Assembly (NCBI RefSeq): GCF_003597675.1
Contig: NZ_CP030827.1
Coordinates: 1,488,001 to 1,552,000, forward strand
Length of the DNA stretch: 64,000 bases
From: Neorhizobium sp. NCHU2750
Lineage (GTDB): Bacteria; Pseudomonadota; Alphaproteobacteria; Rhizobiales; Rhizobiaceae
Direction of reading: 5' to 3'
The notes beneath the pieces are model-generated. The model had not been told where the DNA came from, made no database searches, and saw only the letters and a list, made by a program, of their open reading frames with translations. The position numbers and the translations under genes are program-made. Shown here piece after piece: positions 34,017-46,147 of this stretch (its first letter is position 1; each line of letters begins with the position of its first letter).

Positions 34017-35761
34017 TGAGTTTTCTCTCCCGGATAATGATGGTGAAGCGCCGCGCGCATTTCTCCTCCAACCGCAAGGGCAGTGCGGTCGCCCATGGTG
34101 CGGCTTTTGAGGGCACGCGCAAGAAGAAGTCCTCGCAGGCGCGCAATCGCGTCGGCCTGCTGATCGCCGGTTTTGCCGCCTTTTACGTGCTGATTGGCGG
34201 GCGTCTCGTCGAATACGGCATGACGCTTCCGGTAACCACATCCAGCATATTGCCGCCCGATCGCCTTCTGGCATCGCGCCCGGATATCGTCGACCGCAAT
34301 GGTGCGCTGCTCGCCACCGATGTCCGCACCGTCTCGCTGTTTGCCGAGCCGCACAAGATCGTCGACGCCGACGAAGTGGTCGAGAAACTCTCGACTGTCC
34401 TCGCCGATCTCGATGCCAGGGCCACCTATTCGAAACTGAAATCCAACTCGCGCTTCCAGTGGCTGCGCCGCCAGTTGACGCCGAAGCAACAGAGCCAGAT
34501 CCTGGCACTCGGCGTCCCCGGCATCGGCTTCCGTCCCGAAAAGCGCCGTTTCTATCCGGGCGGGCGTACCGCCGCCCACATCCTCGGCTATGTCAATATC
34601 GACAACCGCGGCGTTGCCGGCATGGAACGCTATATCGACAGCCAGGGCCTTGCCGATCTCGCATCGGTCGGCATGACCTCGAACCAGCCGCTCGAACCCG
34701 TCAAGCTTTCCATCGACCTGAGAGTGCAGGCGATCGTCCAGGACGTGGTGTCGGAATCGATCGGCAAATATCACGCCATCGGCGCCGGTGCCGTCGTCAT
34801 CGACGTCCACACCGGCGAAATCCTCGGCATGGCTTCGGCACCGGATTTCGATCCGAACGATCCGGCGGCCGGCGGCGAGGAAGGCTGGTTCAACCGCATG
34901 TCGAACGGCACGTTCGAAATGGGCTCGACCTTCAAGTCCTTCACGCTGGCCATGGGTCTCGACGAGAGCAAGATGACGCTCAACAGCACGTTCGACGCCC
35001 GTTTCCCGATCCGCATCGGTGGCTTCACCATCAAGGACTTCCACGGCAAGGGACGTTTTCTCACCGTGCCCGAGATCTTCCAGTATTCGTCGAATATCGG
35101 CACGGCCAAGATCGCCGATTCCGTCGGCATCGAGGCGCATAAGGACTTTCTGACCCGTCTTGGCCTTCTGTCCCGGATGAAGACCGAGCTTCCGGAAGTG
35201 GCCATGCCGAGCCAGCCGCGCGAATGGAAGAAGATCAACTCGATCACCATCTCCTTCGGCCACGGCGTCTCGACGACACCGCTGCAGACGGCGGTTGCCG
35301 GCGCTGCCCTCGTCAATGGCGGCCATCTCATCCAGCCGACCTTCCTGCCGCGCTCGCGCGATCAGGCCGATCTCGTCAAGACCGCGGTGATCAAGCCCTC
35401 GACCAGCAAGGACATGCGCTTCCTGTTCGAATGGAACGGCGCCAATGGCTCGGGGCGCAATGCGCGTGTCGCCGGATTCGATGTCGGCGGCAAGACCGGC
35501 ACGGCCGACAAGGTCGTGCACGGTCGTTACGTGCACGACAAGAACTTCAATGCCTTCCTTTCGGCCTTCCCGATGGGCGATCCGCAATATGTGGTGCTGA
35601 GCTTCAGCGATGAGCCCAAGACGGATCTCGGTAATGGCGCGGCCCTCGCTGCCATGTCGGCCGCCCCGATGGTCAAGGAGATCATCAGCCGTGCGGCGCC
35701 CATTCTCGGTGTAAAGCCGAAATTCGGCAATGACGGTTCTGCCCTGCTTGTGTCTTATTGA
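34016..35761 (+). CDS. ftsI: septal transpeptidase FtsI (PBP3)
   Basis: 581 aa. A basic cytoplasmic start, one membrane helix (GLLIAGFAAFYVLIGGRLV), the PBP dimerisation domain, then the transpeptidase domain with the nucleophile Ser in GSTFKSF near residue 304, YSSN as SxN, and GGKTGTA near 492. It cross-links peptidoglycan at the septum with FtsW. Its start overlaps the ftsL stop by 1 nt. Confidence 0.96.
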   Translation: MSFLSRIMMVKRRAHFSSNRKGSAVAHGAAFEGTRKKKSSQARNRVGLLIAGFAAFYVLIGGRLVEYGMTLPVTTSSILPPDRLLASRPDIVDRNGALLATDVRTVSLFAEPHKIVDADEVVEKLSTVLADLDARATYSKLKSNSRFQWLRRQLTPKQQSQILALGVPGIGFRPEKRRFYPGGRTAAHILGYVNIDNRGVAGMERYIDSQGLADLASVGMTSNQPLEPVKLSIDLRVQAIVQDVVSESIGKYHAIGAGAVVIDVHTGEILGMASAPDFDPNDPAAGGEEGWFNRMSNGTFEMGSTFKSFTLAMGLDESKMTLNSTFDARFPIRIGGFTIKDFHGKGRFLTVPEIFQYSSNIGTAKIADSVGIEAHKDFLTRLGLLSRMKTELPEVAMPSQPREWKKINSITISFGHGVSTTPLQTAVAGAALVNGGHLIQPTFLPRSRDQADLVKTAVIKPSTSKDMRFLFEWNGANGSGRNARVAGFDVGGKTGTADKVVHGRYVHDKNFNAFLSAFPMGDPQYVVLSFSDEPKTDLGNGAALAAMSAAPMVKEIISRAAPILGVKPKFGNDGSALLVSY

Positions 35762-35818
35762 GCGACAACAACTCGGACGGCGATTCGTAGACGCCGTTCG
35801 AAATATGGAATGCAACCG

Positions 35819-37279
35819 ATGAATATGCGCGATCTTGCTGGTTCGGATTTTCCCGAAGTAAACGACCTTCTTGCCGGTCCCGTCGGAGACCTCGAGATTG
35901 GCGGCCTGTCGGCCGACAGCCGCAAGATTGCGCCGGGAATGCTGTTCGTGGCGCTTGCCGGCGCCAAGGCTGACGGATCGGGCTTCGTCGGGGACGCGAT
36001 CGCCCGCGGTGCCACAGCTATCGTGGCTGGCCATCCGATCGAAGCGAGCGTTCCTGTTCTGGTCGTTGCCAATCCAAGGCGTTTTCTGGCGCTTGCTGCC
36101 GCAAGGTTTTTCGGCAGGCAGCCGCAGACGATGGTCGCGGTGACCGGTACGGCAGGCAAGACCTCGGTCGCCTCCTTCACCCGCCAGATCTGGGCGAAGG
36201 CCGGCCTTGATGCCGCGCAGGTCGGCACGACCGGCGTCATTTCTCCCAAGCGCAACGACTACGGCTCGCTGACGACGCCGGACCCGGTCGAGCTGCAGCG
36301 GCTTCTTTCCGAGCTTGCGGGCGAGGGCGTCACCCATGCAGTCATGGAAGCCTCAAGCCACGGCCTCGACCAATCCCGCCTCGACGGCGTGAAACTTGCG
36401 GCCGCAGCCTTCACCAATCTCGGCCGCGACCATATGGACTACCACCCTACGGTCGAAGACTACATGGCTGCGAAGATGCGCCTGTTCGATACGCTCACCC
36501 CGAAGGGCGCTCCGGCCGTCATCTTTGCCGATGACGCATGGTCGGACGAAGCGATCCGCGTCGCAACCGCCTCCGGTCTCAATGTCCGCACGGTCGGCCG
36601 CAAGGGCGACTATCTCTGCGTCAAGCGCGTCGAGCATTTCCGCCACAAGCAGACGGCCGAAGTTCATCACGACGGCCAGATCTACGAGATCGACCTTCCG
36701 CTGGCAGGTGATTTCCAGCTGGCCAACGCGCTTGTCGCAGCCGGGCTCGCAATCTCCACCGGCGTCGCCCCCAAACTGGCGTTCGAAGCACTTGAAACCC
36801 TGCAGGGTGCCTCCGGCCGTCTCGAACTGGTCGGCCATACGAAGGACGGTGCGCTCGCCTATGTCGACTATGCCCACAAGCCCGATGCGCTGGAAAAGGT
36901 GCTGTCGGCGGTTCGCCCGTTCACCAGCGGCCGGGTTCTGGTCGTCTTCGGCTGCGGCGGCGATCGCGACAAGGGCAAGCGCCCGATCATGGGCGAGATC
37001 GCCACACGGCTTGCCGATGTCGTAGTCGTCACCGACGACAATCCGCGCTCCGAAGTGCCCGAAATCATCCGCTCGGAAATCATGGCGGCCGCACCCGGCG
37101 CAATCGAGATCGGCGATCGGGCAAAGGCGATCCGTCATGCGGTGAACCTTCTCAAATCCGGCGATACGCTGATTGTCGCCGGCAAGGGACATGAGGAAGG
37201 CCAGACTGTCGGAACGACGGTCCTGCCTTTCTCGGACCACAAGGAACTGCGCAAGGCATTGGAGGAGCGGGCATCGTGA
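35819..37279 (+). CDS. murE: UDP-MurNAc-L-Ala-D-Glu:meso-diaminopimelate ligase
   Basis: 486 aa from the ATG at 35819 (MNMRDLAG), which has GGA upstream and matches usual rhizobial MurE starts; an ATG three codons earlier is possible. The P-loop is GTAGKTS near residue 110, the carbamylated-lysine region follows YMAAKMRLF, and DDNPRSE near 406 is the DNPR motif that selects meso-diaminopimelate over lysine. It adds the third residue of the stem peptide. The stop overlaps the murF start. Confidence 0.97.
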   Translation: MNMRDLAGSDFPEVNDLLAGPVGDLEIGGLSADSRKIAPGMLFVALAGAKADGSGFVGDAIARGATAIVAGHPIEASVPVLVVANPRRFLALAAARFFGRQPQTMVAVTGTAGKTSVASFTRQIWAKAGLDAAQVGTTGVISPKRNDYGSLTTPDPVELQRLLSELAGEGVTHAVMEASSHGLDQSRLDGVKLAAAAFTNLGRDHMDYHPTVEDYMAAKMRLFDTLTPKGAPAVIFADDAWSDEAIRVATASGLNVRTVGRKGDYLCVKRVEHFRHKQTAEVHHDGQIYEIDLPLAGDFQLANALVAAGLAISTGVAPKLAFEALETLQGASGRLELVGHTKDGALAYVDYAHKPDALEKVLSAVRPFTSGRVLVVFGCGGDRDKGKRPIMGEIATRLADVVVVTDDNPRSEVPEIIRSEIMAAAPGAIEIGDRAKAIRHAVNLLKSGDTLIVAGKGHEEGQTVGTTVLPFSDHKELRKALEERAS

Positions 37280-38709
37280 GCTTTCTTTGGACATCGGAGG
37301 AAATGACGGCCGTGATGGGCGGACGCCCGGTCGGCGCCCTTCCGGAAGGCATCACGGGCATTTCCATAGACAGCCGTTCGATCGGTGAAGGCGAAGCCTT
37401 CTTCGCCATCAAGGGCGACCGGGTCGATGGCCATGACTATGCCGGCATCGCTGTCGCCAATGGCGCCTCGCTGATCGTCATCAGTGAAGGCAAGCTTCCC
37501 GCCCTCGGCCGCCTGACGGTGCCGATGATCGTGGTCGAGGACGTTCTCGTAGCACTCGGCCGGCTGGCCGTAGCCTCGCGTGAGCGCAGCCGCGCCCAGA
37601 TCGTTGCCGTCACCGGTTCGGTCGGCAAGACGACCACCAAGGAAATGCTGCGCCAGGTACTGGCGCCGTCGGGCAAGGTCCATGCGGCCGTTGCCTCCTT
37701 CAACAATCATTGGGGCGTGCCGCTGACGCTCGCCCGCATGCCGGCCGATGCCGATTTCGGCGTCTTCGAGATCGGCATGAACCACGCGGGCGAAATCACC
37801 CCGCTGGTCAAGATGGTGAAGCCGCATGTGGCGATCATCACAACCATCGCCGCCGCCCATCTCGGCCACTTCAAGGATCTCGAAGAGATCGCCGCCGCCA
37901 AGGCCGAGATCTTCGACGGTGTTGTCGAGGGTGGCGTTGCGGTCTTGAACCGCGATATCAAGCAGTATGAATTCCTCGCCGAGCGCGCCGAACAGGCGGG
38001 TGTTGCGCGGATCTGCAGTTTCGGCCAGCACGCCAAGGCCGATTTCCGCCTTGCCGATTTCGAAGGCGATGGCGAAAGCTCGACCATCTGGGCGGTGCTC
38101 GACGGCGAAACCCGCGAGGTCAAGATTGCTGCCCCCGGCAGGCACATTGCCGAGAATGCAATGGCAGCGCTCGCCGCTTGCGATCTGGTTCAAGCCGACA
38201 TGGATCTCGCAATCGAGGCGCTGGGCGGCCTGAAGGCCGTCAAGGGACGCGGCCAGCGCCACAGGCGGAAGATTGCCGACGGCTATTTCACCCTGATCGA
38301 CGAGAGCTATAACGCCAATCCTGCCTCCATGCGGGCAGCGATCGCGCTGCTTGCCTCGACTGCGCCGCAACTGACCGGCCGGCGGATCGCAGTCCTCGGC
38401 GACATGCTGGAAATGGGCGAGTTTTCCGCGCAGGTGCATGACGAGTTGGGTGGCCCGCTTTTGGCCGCCGGCATCGAACATGTCTGGCTTGCGGGCAAGG
38501 AAATGGCCGTGCTGCGCGATGCGCTACCGGAGAGTGTTCAGGTCGAATATCGCGAACAGACATCCGATCTGGTGGATTACGTCGTTCACGCCGTCGCGCC
38601 GGGCGACGTCGTCATGGTGAAGTCGTCGCTCGGGCTCGGCTTCGGCAAGATCGTGTCGGCTTTGCTTGACAACTATCCGGCATTCTCCGACACGGACAAT
38701 CAACTTTGA
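37276..38709 (+). CDS. murF: UDP-MurNAc-tripeptide:D-Ala-D-Ala ligase
   Basis: 477 aa, GTG start overlapping the murE stop (GTGA). The Mur ligase layout is clear: [18 protein letters not shown]-loop [32 protein letters not shown], and [15 protein letters not shown]. It joins D-Ala-D-Ala to the tripeptide, completing the pentapeptide precursor. The D-Ala-D-Ala ligase gene is not in this window. Confidence 0.97.
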   Translation: MSFLWTSEEMTAVMGGRPVGALPEGITGISIDSRSIGEGEAFFAIKGDRVDGHDYAGIAVANGASLIVISEGKLPALGRLTVPMIVVEDVLVALGRLAVASRERSRAQIVAVTGSVGKTTTKEMLRQVLAPSGKVHAAVASFNNHWGVPLTLARMPADADFGVFEIGMNHAGEITPLVKMVKPHVAIITTIAAAHLGHFKDLEEIAAAKAEIFDGVVEGGVAVLNRDIKQYEFLAERAEQAGVARICSFGQHAKADFRLADFEGDGESSTIWAVLDGETREVKIAAPGRHIAENAMAALAACDLVQADMDLAIEALGGLKAVKGRGQRHRRKIADGYFTLIDESYNANPASMRAAIALLASTAPQLTGRRIAVLGDMLEMGEFSAQVHDELGGPLLAAGIEHVWLAGKEMAVLRDALPESVQVEYREQTSDLVDYVVHAVAPGDVVMVKSSLGLGFGKIVSALLDNYPAFSDTDNQL

Positions 38710-38737
38710 ATTTTAGCGGCTTTTAGAAAGGGCCCTC

Positions 38738-39838
38738 ATGCTGATCTGGCTTGTCGAACTATCGGACAAACTGCAGTTCTTTAATTTGTTCCGATACATC
38801 ACCTTCCGGACCGGCGCAGCTCTGTTCACGTCGGCCCTCATCGTCTTCCTGTTCGGACCGCGCATGATCGATTCGCTGCGTGTCCGGCAGGGCAAGGGCC
38901 AGCCGATCCGCGCCGATGGTCCGCAGACCCATTTCAAGAAGGCCGGTACGCCGACCATGGGCGGCCTGATGATCCTCGCCGGCATCGTCGGCGGCTCGCT
39001 GCTCTGGGCCGATCTCTCCAACGTCTATGTCGTCGCCACCCTGCTGGTGACGCTCGGTTTCGGCGCGATCGGCTTCTATGACGATTATCTCAAGGTCACC
39101 AAGCAGTCCGACAAGGGCTTTTCCGGCAAGGCACGCCTCGGCATCGAATTCCTCATCGCCGGCGTTGCGGTCTTCTTCATGATGCGCATGGCCATGCATG
39201 CCCAGACCGCCAACCCGCATCTCGCCACCTCGATCGCATTCCCGTTCGTGAAGGAATATGTCCTCAATATCGGCATGTTCTTCATCCTCTTCGGCGGCTT
39301 CGTCATCGTCGCGGCCGGCAATGCGGTAAACCTGACCGATGGTCTCGATGGTCTCGCCATCGTGCCGGTGATGATCGCGGCAGCCTCCTTCGGCGTCATA
39401 GCCTATCTCGCCGGTAACGCCGTCTTCGCCAATTACCTGCAGATCAATTTCGTCCCCGGTACCGGCGAACTCGCCGTCATCCTGGGCGCGGTGATCGGCG
39501 CTGGCCTCGGTTTCCTCTGGTTCAACGCGCCGCCGGCGGCCATCTTCATGGGTGACACCGGCTCGCTGGCGCTCGGCGGCCTGATCGGTTCGGTTGCAGT
39601 CGCCACCAAGCACGAGATCGTCATGGCGATCGTCGGCGGCCTTTTCGTTATGGAAACCCTGTCGGTCATCATCCAGGTCGGTTTCTTCAAGATGACCGGC
39701 CGCCGCGTCTTCCTGATGGCGCCGATCCACCACCATTTCGAAAAGCTCGGCTGGAGCGAAAGCCAGGTCGTGGTCCGGTTCTGGATCATTGCCGTCGGCC
39801 TTGCCATGCTCGGCCTTTCCACCCTGAAACTTCGGTAA
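38738..39838 (+). CDS. mraY: phospho-N-acetylmuramoyl-pentapeptide transferase
   Basis: 366 aa, about ten membrane helices. Family motifs: [14 protein letters not shown], the Asp pair in [19 protein letters not shown], and [11 protein letters not shown] with the His-rich motif. It transfers phospho-MurNAc-pentapeptide to undecaprenyl phosphate, giving lipid I at the inner membrane. Spacing to murF is 28 nt and to murD 7 nt. Confidence 0.97.
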   Translation: MLIWLVELSDKLQFFNLFRYITFRTGAALFTSALIVFLFGPRMIDSLRVRQGKGQPIRADGPQTHFKKAGTPTMGGLMILAGIVGGSLLWADLSNVYVVATLLVTLGFGAIGFYDDYLKVTKQSDKGFSGKARLGIEFLIAGVAVFFMMRMAMHAQTANPHLATSIAFPFVKEYVLNIGMFFILFGGFVIVAAGNAVNLTDGLDGLAIVPVMIAAASFGVIAYLAGNAVFANYLQINFVPGTGELAVILGAVIGAGLGFLWFNAPPAAIFMGDTGSLALGGLIGSVAVATKHEIVMAIVGGLFVMETLSVIIQVGFFKMTGRRVFLMAPIHHHFEKLGWSESQVVVRFWIIAVGLAMLGLSTLKLR

Positions 39839-39845
39839 TTGCAAG

Positions 39846-41252
39846 ATGATCCCGGTCACGACCTTTAACGGCAAAGACGTTGCGCTCTTCGGGCTCGGCG
39901 GCTCCGGCCTCGCGACGGCGCAGGCGCTCGTCGCAGGCGGCGCCCGGGTCACGGCCTGGGACGACAATCCCGACAGCGTGACGAAGGCCGGCGAGGCCGG
40001 CATCACCGTTGCTGATCTTCACCAGATCGACTGGGGAAAACAGGCAGCCTTCGTGCTGTCACCGGGCGTGCCGCTCACCCATCCGAAGCCGCACTGGACC
40101 GTCGATCTGGCGAGAGCAGCCGGTGTCGAGATCATCGGCGATGTCGAGCTTTTCGTCCGTGAACGTCGCACCCATGCGCCCGATTGCCCGTTCATCGCCA
40201 TTACCGGCACAAACGGCAAGTCGACGACGACGGCGCTGATCGCCCATATCCTCACAGAAAGCGGCCGGGACACGCAGCTCGGCGGCAATATCGGCACGGC
40301 CGTATTGACCCTCGACGAACCCAAGGCCGGCCGGTTTTATGTGGTCGAATGCTCGTCCTACCAGATCGATCTTGCCCCGACGCTCAACCCGACCGCCGGC
40401 ATCCTGCTCAACCTGACGCCGGATCATCTCGATCGCCACGGCACGATGCAGCATTACGCCGACGTCAAGGAACGGCTGGTCGCCGGCAGCGATACCGCGA
40501 TCGTCGGTGTCGACGATAGTTTCTGCACGCTGATTGCCGACCGCATCGAGCGGGCAGGTGTCACGGTGAAGCGGATATCGAAGCGCAGCCCGGTCGCAGA
40601 CGGCATCTATGCCGAGGGATCGCGACTGATCCGGGCAACCGGCGGCGCAACGGAAGAGATCGCCGATCTTGACGGCATCGAAACGCTGAAGGGCGCACAC
40701 AATGCCCAGAACGCGGCAGCTGCCGTATCTGCTTGCCTTGCGGTCGGTCTTTCGGCGGAAGAAATCCGTGCCGGGCTGAAATCCTTTCCCGGACTCAAGC
40801 ACCGCATGCAGCCCGTCGGGCGCCGTGGCCAGGTCGTGTTCGTCAACGATTCCAAGGCAACCAATGCCGAGGCGGCAGCACCGGCGCTGTCCAGCTACGA
40901 GCGCATCTACTGGATTGCCGGCGGTCTTCCCAAGCAGGGCGGCATAGTCAGCCTCGCACCACTCTTCCCGCGTATCGTCAAAGCCTATTTGATCGGAGAG
41001 GCCGCGCCGGCATTCGCGGCCACCCTGGGCGAAAGTGTGCGATACGAGATATCCGGCACGCTGGATCAGGCAGTCGCCCATGCAGCCGCAGACGCCGATG
41101 GCGATGCCATCGCCTCGGCCGTGATGCTGTCGCCGGCATGTGCAAGCTTCGATCAATTCAGGAATTTCGAGGTCCGCGGCGACGCTTTTGTCGAGTTCGT
41201 CGCCGGGCTTCAGAATGTGACCATGCTGGTCGAGACCGCAAAGAAGGACTGA
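39846..41252 (+). CDS. murD: UDP-MurNAc-L-Ala:D-glutamate ligase
   Basis: 468 aa. The N-terminal Rossmann part has [15 protein letters not shown]; the P-loop is [26 protein letters not shown] and [22 protein letters not shown] follow. It adds D-glutamate to UDP-MurNAc-L-Ala. The D-glutamate comes from MurI, encoded at 55834. Confidence 0.97.
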   Translation: MIPVTTFNGKDVALFGLGGSGLATAQALVAGGARVTAWDDNPDSVTKAGEAGITVADLHQIDWGKQAAFVLSPGVPLTHPKPHWTVDLARAAGVEIIGDVELFVRERRTHAPDCPFIAITGTNGKSTTTALIAHILTESGRDTQLGGNIGTAVLTLDEPKAGRFYVVECSSYQIDLAPTLNPTAGILLNLTPDHLDRHGTMQHYADVKERLVAGSDTAIVGVDDSFCTLIADRIERAGVTVKRISKRSPVADGIYAEGSRLIRATGGATEEIADLDGIETLKGAHNAQNAAAAVSACLAVGLSAEEIRAGLKSFPGLKHRMQPVGRRGQVVFVNDSKATNAEAAAPALSSYERIYWIAGGLPKQGGIVSLAPLFPRIVKAYLIGEAAPAFAATLGESVRYEISGTLDQAVAHAAADADGDAIASAVMLSPACASFDQFRNFEVRGDAFVEFVAGLQNVTMLVETAKKD

Positions 41253-41256
41253 GACG

Positions 41257-42411
41257 ATGGTAAGCCGCGCAGACCGAGGACCGCTCGCAGACTGGTTCTG
41301 GACCATTGACCGCTTCTTCCTGGCGGCCTTCATTCTCCTGATGGGCATCGGCTTCATGCTGTCGTTTGCCGCATCGCCATCGGTGGCGGAACGCATCGGC
41401 CTGCCGCCCTTCCACTTCGTCGAACGCCATGCGCTGTTCATCATCCCGTCTCTGGCGGTGATGCTCGGCCTGTCCTTCCTGACGCCGCGGCAGGTGCGGC
41501 GCACAGCCATCATTCTTCTCGCCGTCTCCCTCGCGCTCATGGTGCTGGTGCTTTTCTTCGGCGTCGAAGTGAAGGGATCGCGGCGCTGGATCGGCATCGG
41601 CGCGCTCTCTGTCCAGCCCTCCGAATTCATGAAGCCGGCCTTCGTCGTCGTCTGCGCCTGGCTGTTTTCCGAGCATGCGAGGCAGCCCGAAATCCCCGGA
41701 AACCTGTTTGCCATCATTCTTTTCGGCGCCGTCGGCGCGCTGCTGATTGCCCAGCCCGACCTTGGCCAGACGGTTCTGACCAGCGTCGTCTGGGGCGGCA
41801 TGTTCTTCATGTCGGGCATGCCCTGGCTGTGGATCATCGTCTTCGGCGGCCTTGGCGCCGGTGGCCTTGTCGCCGCCTATTACATGCTGCCGCACGTGAC
41901 TGCCCGTTTCGACAAGTTCTTGACCGGCGAAGGCGACACGTTCCAGGTGGAGACCGCCCATGAGGCGATCGTGCGCGGCGGCTGGTTCGGCCAGGGGCCG
42001 GGTGAGGGCATCGTCAAGCGCATCCTTCCCGACAGCCATACCGACTTCGTGTTTTCCGTCGCGGCGGAAGAATTCGGCATCGTCTTCTGCATGGCGCTGG
42101 TCCTGATCTTCGCCTTCATCGTCTTGCGCGGCCTCAATCATGCCTTTAAGGAGCGCAACGACTTCAACCGTTTTGCCGTCGCGGGCCTCGTCCTGCAGAT
42201 CGGCATGCAGTCGATGATCAATATCAGTGTTAACCTGCAGCTGATGCCGGCCAAGGGCATGACGCTGCCGCTGATTTCCTATGGTGGCTCGTCCCAGGTG
42301 GCGATCTGCGTTACCGCCGGCTTCATCCTGGCGCTGACGCGCCACCGCCCCGAAAAGCGGGCCCAGGATCGCAGCCTGTTCAAGGTGGCCCAGGGCGTGC
42401 CGGCCGAGTGA
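41257..42411 (+). CDS. ftsW: septal glycosyltransferase FtsW (SEDS)
   Basis: 384 aa with about ten membrane helices. SEDS signatures: VKGSRRWIGIGALSVQPSEFMK, AQPDLGQTVLT, and PLISYGGSSQVA near the end. It polymerises lipid II into glycan strands at the septum with FtsI. The start follows murD by 4 nt. An N-terminal cytoplasmic tail of about 20 residues is present. Confidence 0.96.
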   Translation: MVSRADRGPLADWFWTIDRFFLAAFILLMGIGFMLSFAASPSVAERIGLPPFHFVERHALFIIPSLAVMLGLSFLTPRQVRRTAIILLAVSLALMVLVLFFGVEVKGSRRWIGIGALSVQPSEFMKPAFVVVCAWLFSEHARQPEIPGNLFAIILFGAVGALLIAQPDLGQTVLTSVVWGGMFFMSGMPWLWIIVFGGLGAGGLVAAYYMLPHVTARFDKFLTGEGDTFQVETAHEAIVRGGWFGQGPGEGIVKRILPDSHTDFVFSVAAEEFGIVFCMALVLIFAFIVLRGLNHAFKERNDFNRFAVAGLVLQIGMQSMINISVNLQLMPAKGMTLPLISYGGSSQVAICVTAGFILALTRHRPEKRAQDRSLFKVAQGVPAE

Positions 42412-42426
42412 CCGCGGAGTGATTGA

Positions 42427-43566
42427 ATGAGCAAGGGTATCATCGTTCTGGCCGCCGGAGGAACCGGCGGTCACTTGTTTCCGGCCGAGGCACTCGGGCA
42501 TGAACTGCGCCGCCAGGGCTATTCGGTCCATCTGGTGACCGACAGCCGCGCCGAGCGTTTTGCCGGAAAGTTCCCGGCCGATGACATCCATGTCGTGCCA
42601 TCCGCGACCTTCGCCTCGAAAAACCCGTTCGCCATGGCGAAGACGGCGCTCACGCTGTGGAAGGGCCTTCGCACCGCCCGCAAACTGATGACGCGGTTGA
42701 GACCCGTCGCGGTCGTCGGCTTCGGTGGCTATCCGACCGTGCCGCCGCTTCTCGCGTCGACCGGGCTCGGCATCCCGACAATGATCCACGAGCAGAACGC
42801 CGTCATGGGCCGCGCCAACAAGGCGCTGGCAAAACGCGTCGTGGCGATTGCCGGCGGCTTCCTCCCCGAAGGTCGCGGCGAATATTCCGACAAGACGGTT
42901 GTCACCGGAAACCCCGTCCGCCCGCCGATCCTCGATGCGGCAAAAATCCCTTACATTGTTTCGCGCGGCGCGGAGCCCTTCCGTCTGGTCGTCTTCGGCG
43001 GCAGCCAGGGCGCACAGTTCTTCTCCTCCGCGGTGCCGACGGCACTCAGCCTGCTCGACGCCGGGCAGCGCGATCGGCTGATCGTCACCCAGCAGGCACG
43101 CCCGGAAGACAAGGACCGCGTCACCTCCTGCTTTGCCAAGCTGAATGCGCCGGCCGATATCGCCCCCTTCTTCTCCGATATGGCGGACCGGCTCGCCGAG
43201 GCCCATCTCGTCATCTGCCGCTCCGGCGCCTCGACGGTCAGCGAAATCGCCGTGATCGGTCGCCCGGCAATCCTTGTGCCTTACCCTTACGCGCTCGATC
43301 ATGATCAGGCAGCAAACGCGGCGGCGCTCGTAGCCGAAGGCGGAGCGCAGGTCGTTCAGCAGTCGGAACTGTCACCGGAGAAGCTTTCAGCCCTGATCGC
43401 CCAGGCAATGAACGAGCCCGAACGACTGGAGGCCATGGCGGCCGCCGCGAAGAAGGCGGGCAAGCCGGATGCAACCTTGCGTCTTGCAGATCTCGTCATC
43501 GCTATTGCAGAAAAGCGCCCGATCACCGAATACAAGAAAAAGAATAGTAGTGGAGTTCAGGCATGA
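42427..43566 (+). CDS. murG: UDP-GlcNAc:lipid I GlcNAc transferase
   Basis: 379 aa. The start shows [16 protein letters not shown] (first Gly loop); [14 protein letters not shown] and [12 protein letters not shown] follow, and [11 protein letters not shown] with [10 protein letters not shown] form the UDP-GlcNAc site. It makes lipid II on the cytoplasmic face of the membrane. The stop overlaps the murC start (ATGA). Confidence 0.97.
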   Translation: MSKGIIVLAAGGTGGHLFPAEALGHELRRQGYSVHLVTDSRAERFAGKFPADDIHVVPSATFASKNPFAMAKTALTLWKGLRTARKLMTRLRPVAVVGFGGYPTVPPLLASTGLGIPTMIHEQNAVMGRANKALAKRVVAIAGGFLPEGRGEYSDKTVVTGNPVRPPILDAAKIPYIVSRGAEPFRLVVFGGSQGAQFFSSAVPTALSLLDAGQRDRLIVTQQARPEDKDRVTSCFAKLNAPADIAPFFSDMADRLAEAHLVICRSGASTVSEIAVIGRPAILVPYPYALDHDQAANAAALVAEGGAQVVQQSELSPEKLSALIAQAMNEPERLEAMAAAAKKAGKPDATLRLADLVIAIAEKRPITEYKKKNSSGVQA

Positions 43567-44978
43567 AGATGCCCCAGGCCATCGGCCTCGTACATTTCAT
43601 CGGCATCGGCGGCATCGGCATGAGCGGCATTGCCGAAGTGCTGCACAATCTCGGCCATCGCGTCCAGGGATCCGATCAGTCCGATGGCGCCAATGTCCAG
43701 CGCCTGCGCGACAAGGGCATCGAGGTCTTTGTCGGTCACAAGGCGGAAAATCTCGGTGACGCCGAAGTCGTCGTCGTCTCGACCGCCATCAAGAAGACCA
43801 ATCCGGAACTGATCGCCGCGCGTGAAAAATCGCTGCCGATTGTCCGTCGTGCCGAAATGCTCGCCGAGCTGATGCGCTTCCGCAATGCGATCGCCATCGG
43901 CGGCACCCATGGAAAGACGACCACAACCTCGATGGTCGCGACACTGCTTGATGCCGGCGGCCTCGATCCGACCGTCATCAATGGCGGCATCATCAATGCC
44001 TACGGCACCAATGCCCGCATGGGCGAGGGCGAGTGGATGGTGGTCGAGGCCGACGAATCGGACGGCACCTTCCTGAAGCTCCCGGCCGAAGTCGCGGTCG
44101 TTACCAATATCGACCCGGAACATCTCGATCACTACGGCAATTTCGATGCCGTACGTGCGGCCTTCCGCCAGTTCGTCGAGAACGTGCCCTTCTACGGCTT
44201 CGGTGTTCTGTGCATCGACCATCCGGAAGTACAGGCGCTGGTGGGAAAGATCGAGGACCGCAAGGTCGTCACCTATGGCGAGAACCCGCAGGCCGATGCG
44301 CGGTTCTCCAATATCCGCATGGACGGCACCAAGGCGACCTTCGACGTCGAGATCCGCCGCCGCCGCACCGGCCGGGTGTTCAACTTCAAGGACCTGACCC
44401 TGCCCATGCCGGGTCGCCATAACATTTCCAACGCGACGGCGGCGATCGCGGTCGCCAACCGCCTCGGTATTTCCGAAGAGGCGATCCGCAAGGGGCTCGC
44501 GGCTTTCGGCGGCGTCAAGCGGCGCTTCACCTTGACCGGAACCTGGAACGGCGTCTCGGTCTTCGACGACTATGGCCACCATCCGGTCGAGATCAAGGCC
44601 GTGCTCAAGGCGGCGCGTGAGGCCTGCAATGGTCGCATCATCGCCGTCCATCAGCCGCACCGCTATACGCGCCTGTCGAGCCTGTTCGAGGACTTCGCCA
44701 CCTGCTTCAACGATGCCGACAGCATCATTCTGGCACCGGTCTATGCCGCGGGCGAAGATCCGATCGAAGGCGCCAATTCCGAGGCGCTGGTGTCGCGCAT
44801 CCGTGCCGGCGGCCATCGTGACGCGCGCTACATGGCATCACCAACGGAACTGGCATCGATTGTTTCAGGCATTGCGAAACCGGGTGATTTCGTGGTTCTT
44901 CTGGGAGCAGGTAATATTACGCAGTGGGCGGCATCCTTGCCGAAGGAACTGCAGAGCATGGCAGGACAGTCAGTATGA
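43563..44978 (+). CDS. murC: UDP-MurNAc:L-alanine ligase
   Basis: 471 aa. [17 protein letters not shown] is the N-terminal Rossmann motif, [13 protein letters not shown] the P-loop, [12 protein letters not shown] and [11 protein letters not shown] metal and substrate contacts, and [13 protein letters not shown] the later family motif. It attaches the first residue, L-alanine. Its stop overlaps the murB start by 4 nt. Confidence 0.97.
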   Translation: MKMPQAIGLVHFIGIGGIGMSGIAEVLHNLGHRVQGSDQSDGANVQRLRDKGIEVFVGHKAENLGDAEVVVVSTAIKKTNPELIAAREKSLPIVRRAEMLAELMRFRNAIAIGGTHGKTTTTSMVATLLDAGGLDPTVINGGIINAYGTNARMGEGEWMVVEADESDGTFLKLPAEVAVVTNIDPEHLDHYGNFDAVRAAFRQFVENVPFYGFGVLCIDHPEVQALVGKIEDRKVVTYGENPQADARFSNIRMDGTKATFDVEIRRRRTGRVFNFKDLTLPMPGRHNISNATAAIAVANRLGISEEAIRKGLAAFGGVKRRFTLTGTWNGVSVFDDYGHHPVEIKAVLKAAREACNGRIIAVHQPHRYTRLSSLFEDFATCFNDADSIILAPVYAAGEDPIEGANSEALVSRIRAGGHRDARYMASPTELASIVSGIAKPGDFVVLLGAGNITQWAASLPKELQSMAGQSV

Positions 44979-45949
44979 AGCAGGTAGATGGGGAAAAGCT
45001 GCTGGCCTCACTCGGGGAGGGGGTCAACCAGTTGCGCGGGCGTCTGACGCCGGATGCGCCGATGGATCGCGTCACATGGTTCCAGGCGGGTGGTCTGGCG
45101 GAACTGATGTTCCAGCCGCATGACGTCGACGACCTCGTGACATTCCTGAAATTGTTGCCCGAAAGCGTGCCGCTGACGGTGATCGGCGTGGGGTCGAACC
45201 TGCTGGTCCGTGACGGCGGCATTCCGGGCGTCGTCGTGCGTCTCTCGGCCAAGGGCTTCGGTCAGGTCGAGCTCGTCGGCGAAAACCGTATCCGTGCCGG
45301 CGCGATCTGCCCCGACAAGCATATCGCCGCCATGGCCATGGATAACGGCATCGGCGGCTTTGCCTTCTATTACGGCATTCCCGGCTCGATCGGCGGCGCG
45401 CTTCGCATGAATGCCGGCGCCAATGGCGGCGAGACGGCGCAACGTGTCGTGGAAGTCCATGCGGTTGACCGTCAGGGCAACCAGCATGTGCTCTCCAATG
45501 CCGATATGGGCTACAGCTACCGCCACTGCGGCGCCTCCAAGGACCTGATCTTCACCCATGCGGTGTTCGAGGGCTATCCGGAAGATCGCGCCAAGATCCG
45601 TGCCGATATGGATGCGGTGCGCCAGCATCGCGAGACGGTGCAGCCGATCAAGGAAAAGACCGGCGGTTCGACCTTCAAGAACCCGGAGGGCCATTCCGCC
45701 TGGAAGGTGATCGACGATGCCGGCTGCCGCGGCCTGATGAATGGCGGCGCCCAGATGTCGTCGCTTCACTGCAACTTCATGATCAATATCGGCCATGCGA
45801 CCGGCTGCGATCTCGAATATCTCGGCGAAATGGTCCGCCAGCGCGTATTCGAGGACAGCGGCATCAAGCTCGAATGGGAAATCAAGCGGCTCGGCAAATT
45901 CATGCCGGGGCGCGAGGTGAAGCCCTTCCAGGGCGCCACGACCGAGTAA
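44975..45949 (+). CDS. murB: UDP-N-acetylenolpyruvoylglucosamine reductase
   Basis: 324 aa from the ATG at 44975. FAD-binding part: [14 protein letters not shown] and [21 protein letters not shown] as successive segments; the substrate part has YSYRHC and GSTFKNPEG, and [15 protein letters not shown] contains the catalytic-region residues of a type I-like MurB. It reduces the enolpyruvyl group with NADPH to give UDP-MurNAc. Last gene of this dcw operon, followed by a terminator. Confidence 0.96.
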   Translation: MKQVDGEKLLASLGEGVNQLRGRLTPDAPMDRVTWFQAGGLAELMFQPHDVDDLVTFLKLLPESVPLTVIGVGSNLLVRDGGIPGVVVRLSAKGFGQVELVGENRIRAGAICPDKHIAAMAMDNGIGGFAFYYGIPGSIGGALRMNAGANGGETAQRVVEVHAVDRQGNQHVLSNADMGYSYRHCGASKDLIFTHAVFEGYPEDRAKIRADMDAVRQHRETVQPIKEKTGGSTFKNPEGHSAWKVIDDAGCRGLMNGGAQMSSLHCNFMINIGHATGCDLEYLGEMVRQRVFEDSGIKLEWEIKRLGKFMPGREVKPFQGATTE

Positions 45950-45958
45950 GCAGACAGC

Positions 45959-45997
45959 CAGGCCCGCGCCTATATATGGTGCGGGCCTGATTTTTTT
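45959..45997 (+). terminator. strong terminator after murB
   Basis: CAGGCCCGC (45959-45967) pairs with GCGGGCCTG (45981-45989), a 9-bp GC-rich stem followed by seven T residues, just 10 nt after the murB stop. It closes the dcw operon here. Confidence 0.9.
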
Positions 45998-46028
45998 GCG
46001 CTTTGGTCATGCCCTTGGACCAAAGCGC
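45998..46028. repeat. 11-bp perfect inverted repeat before ABC-F gene
   Basis: GCGCTTTGGTC (45998-46008) pairs with GACCAAAGCGC (46018-46028) across a 9-nt loop. It starts right after the T-run of the murB terminator and lies 120 nt before the ABC-F start. It could be a leader structure of the ABC-F gene or a small dispersed palindrome. Confidence 0.5.
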
Positions 46029-46147
46029 TGTGCTCTCAGGGCGACGTTCGCACCGGCAAATAGCCGTTCGCATCTGCGAAAACCCCGAGACAGCGGGCCT
46101 TTCGCATGACATAAGGCAGGCCGAATTCGTCAAGAGACCCGGCCGCC

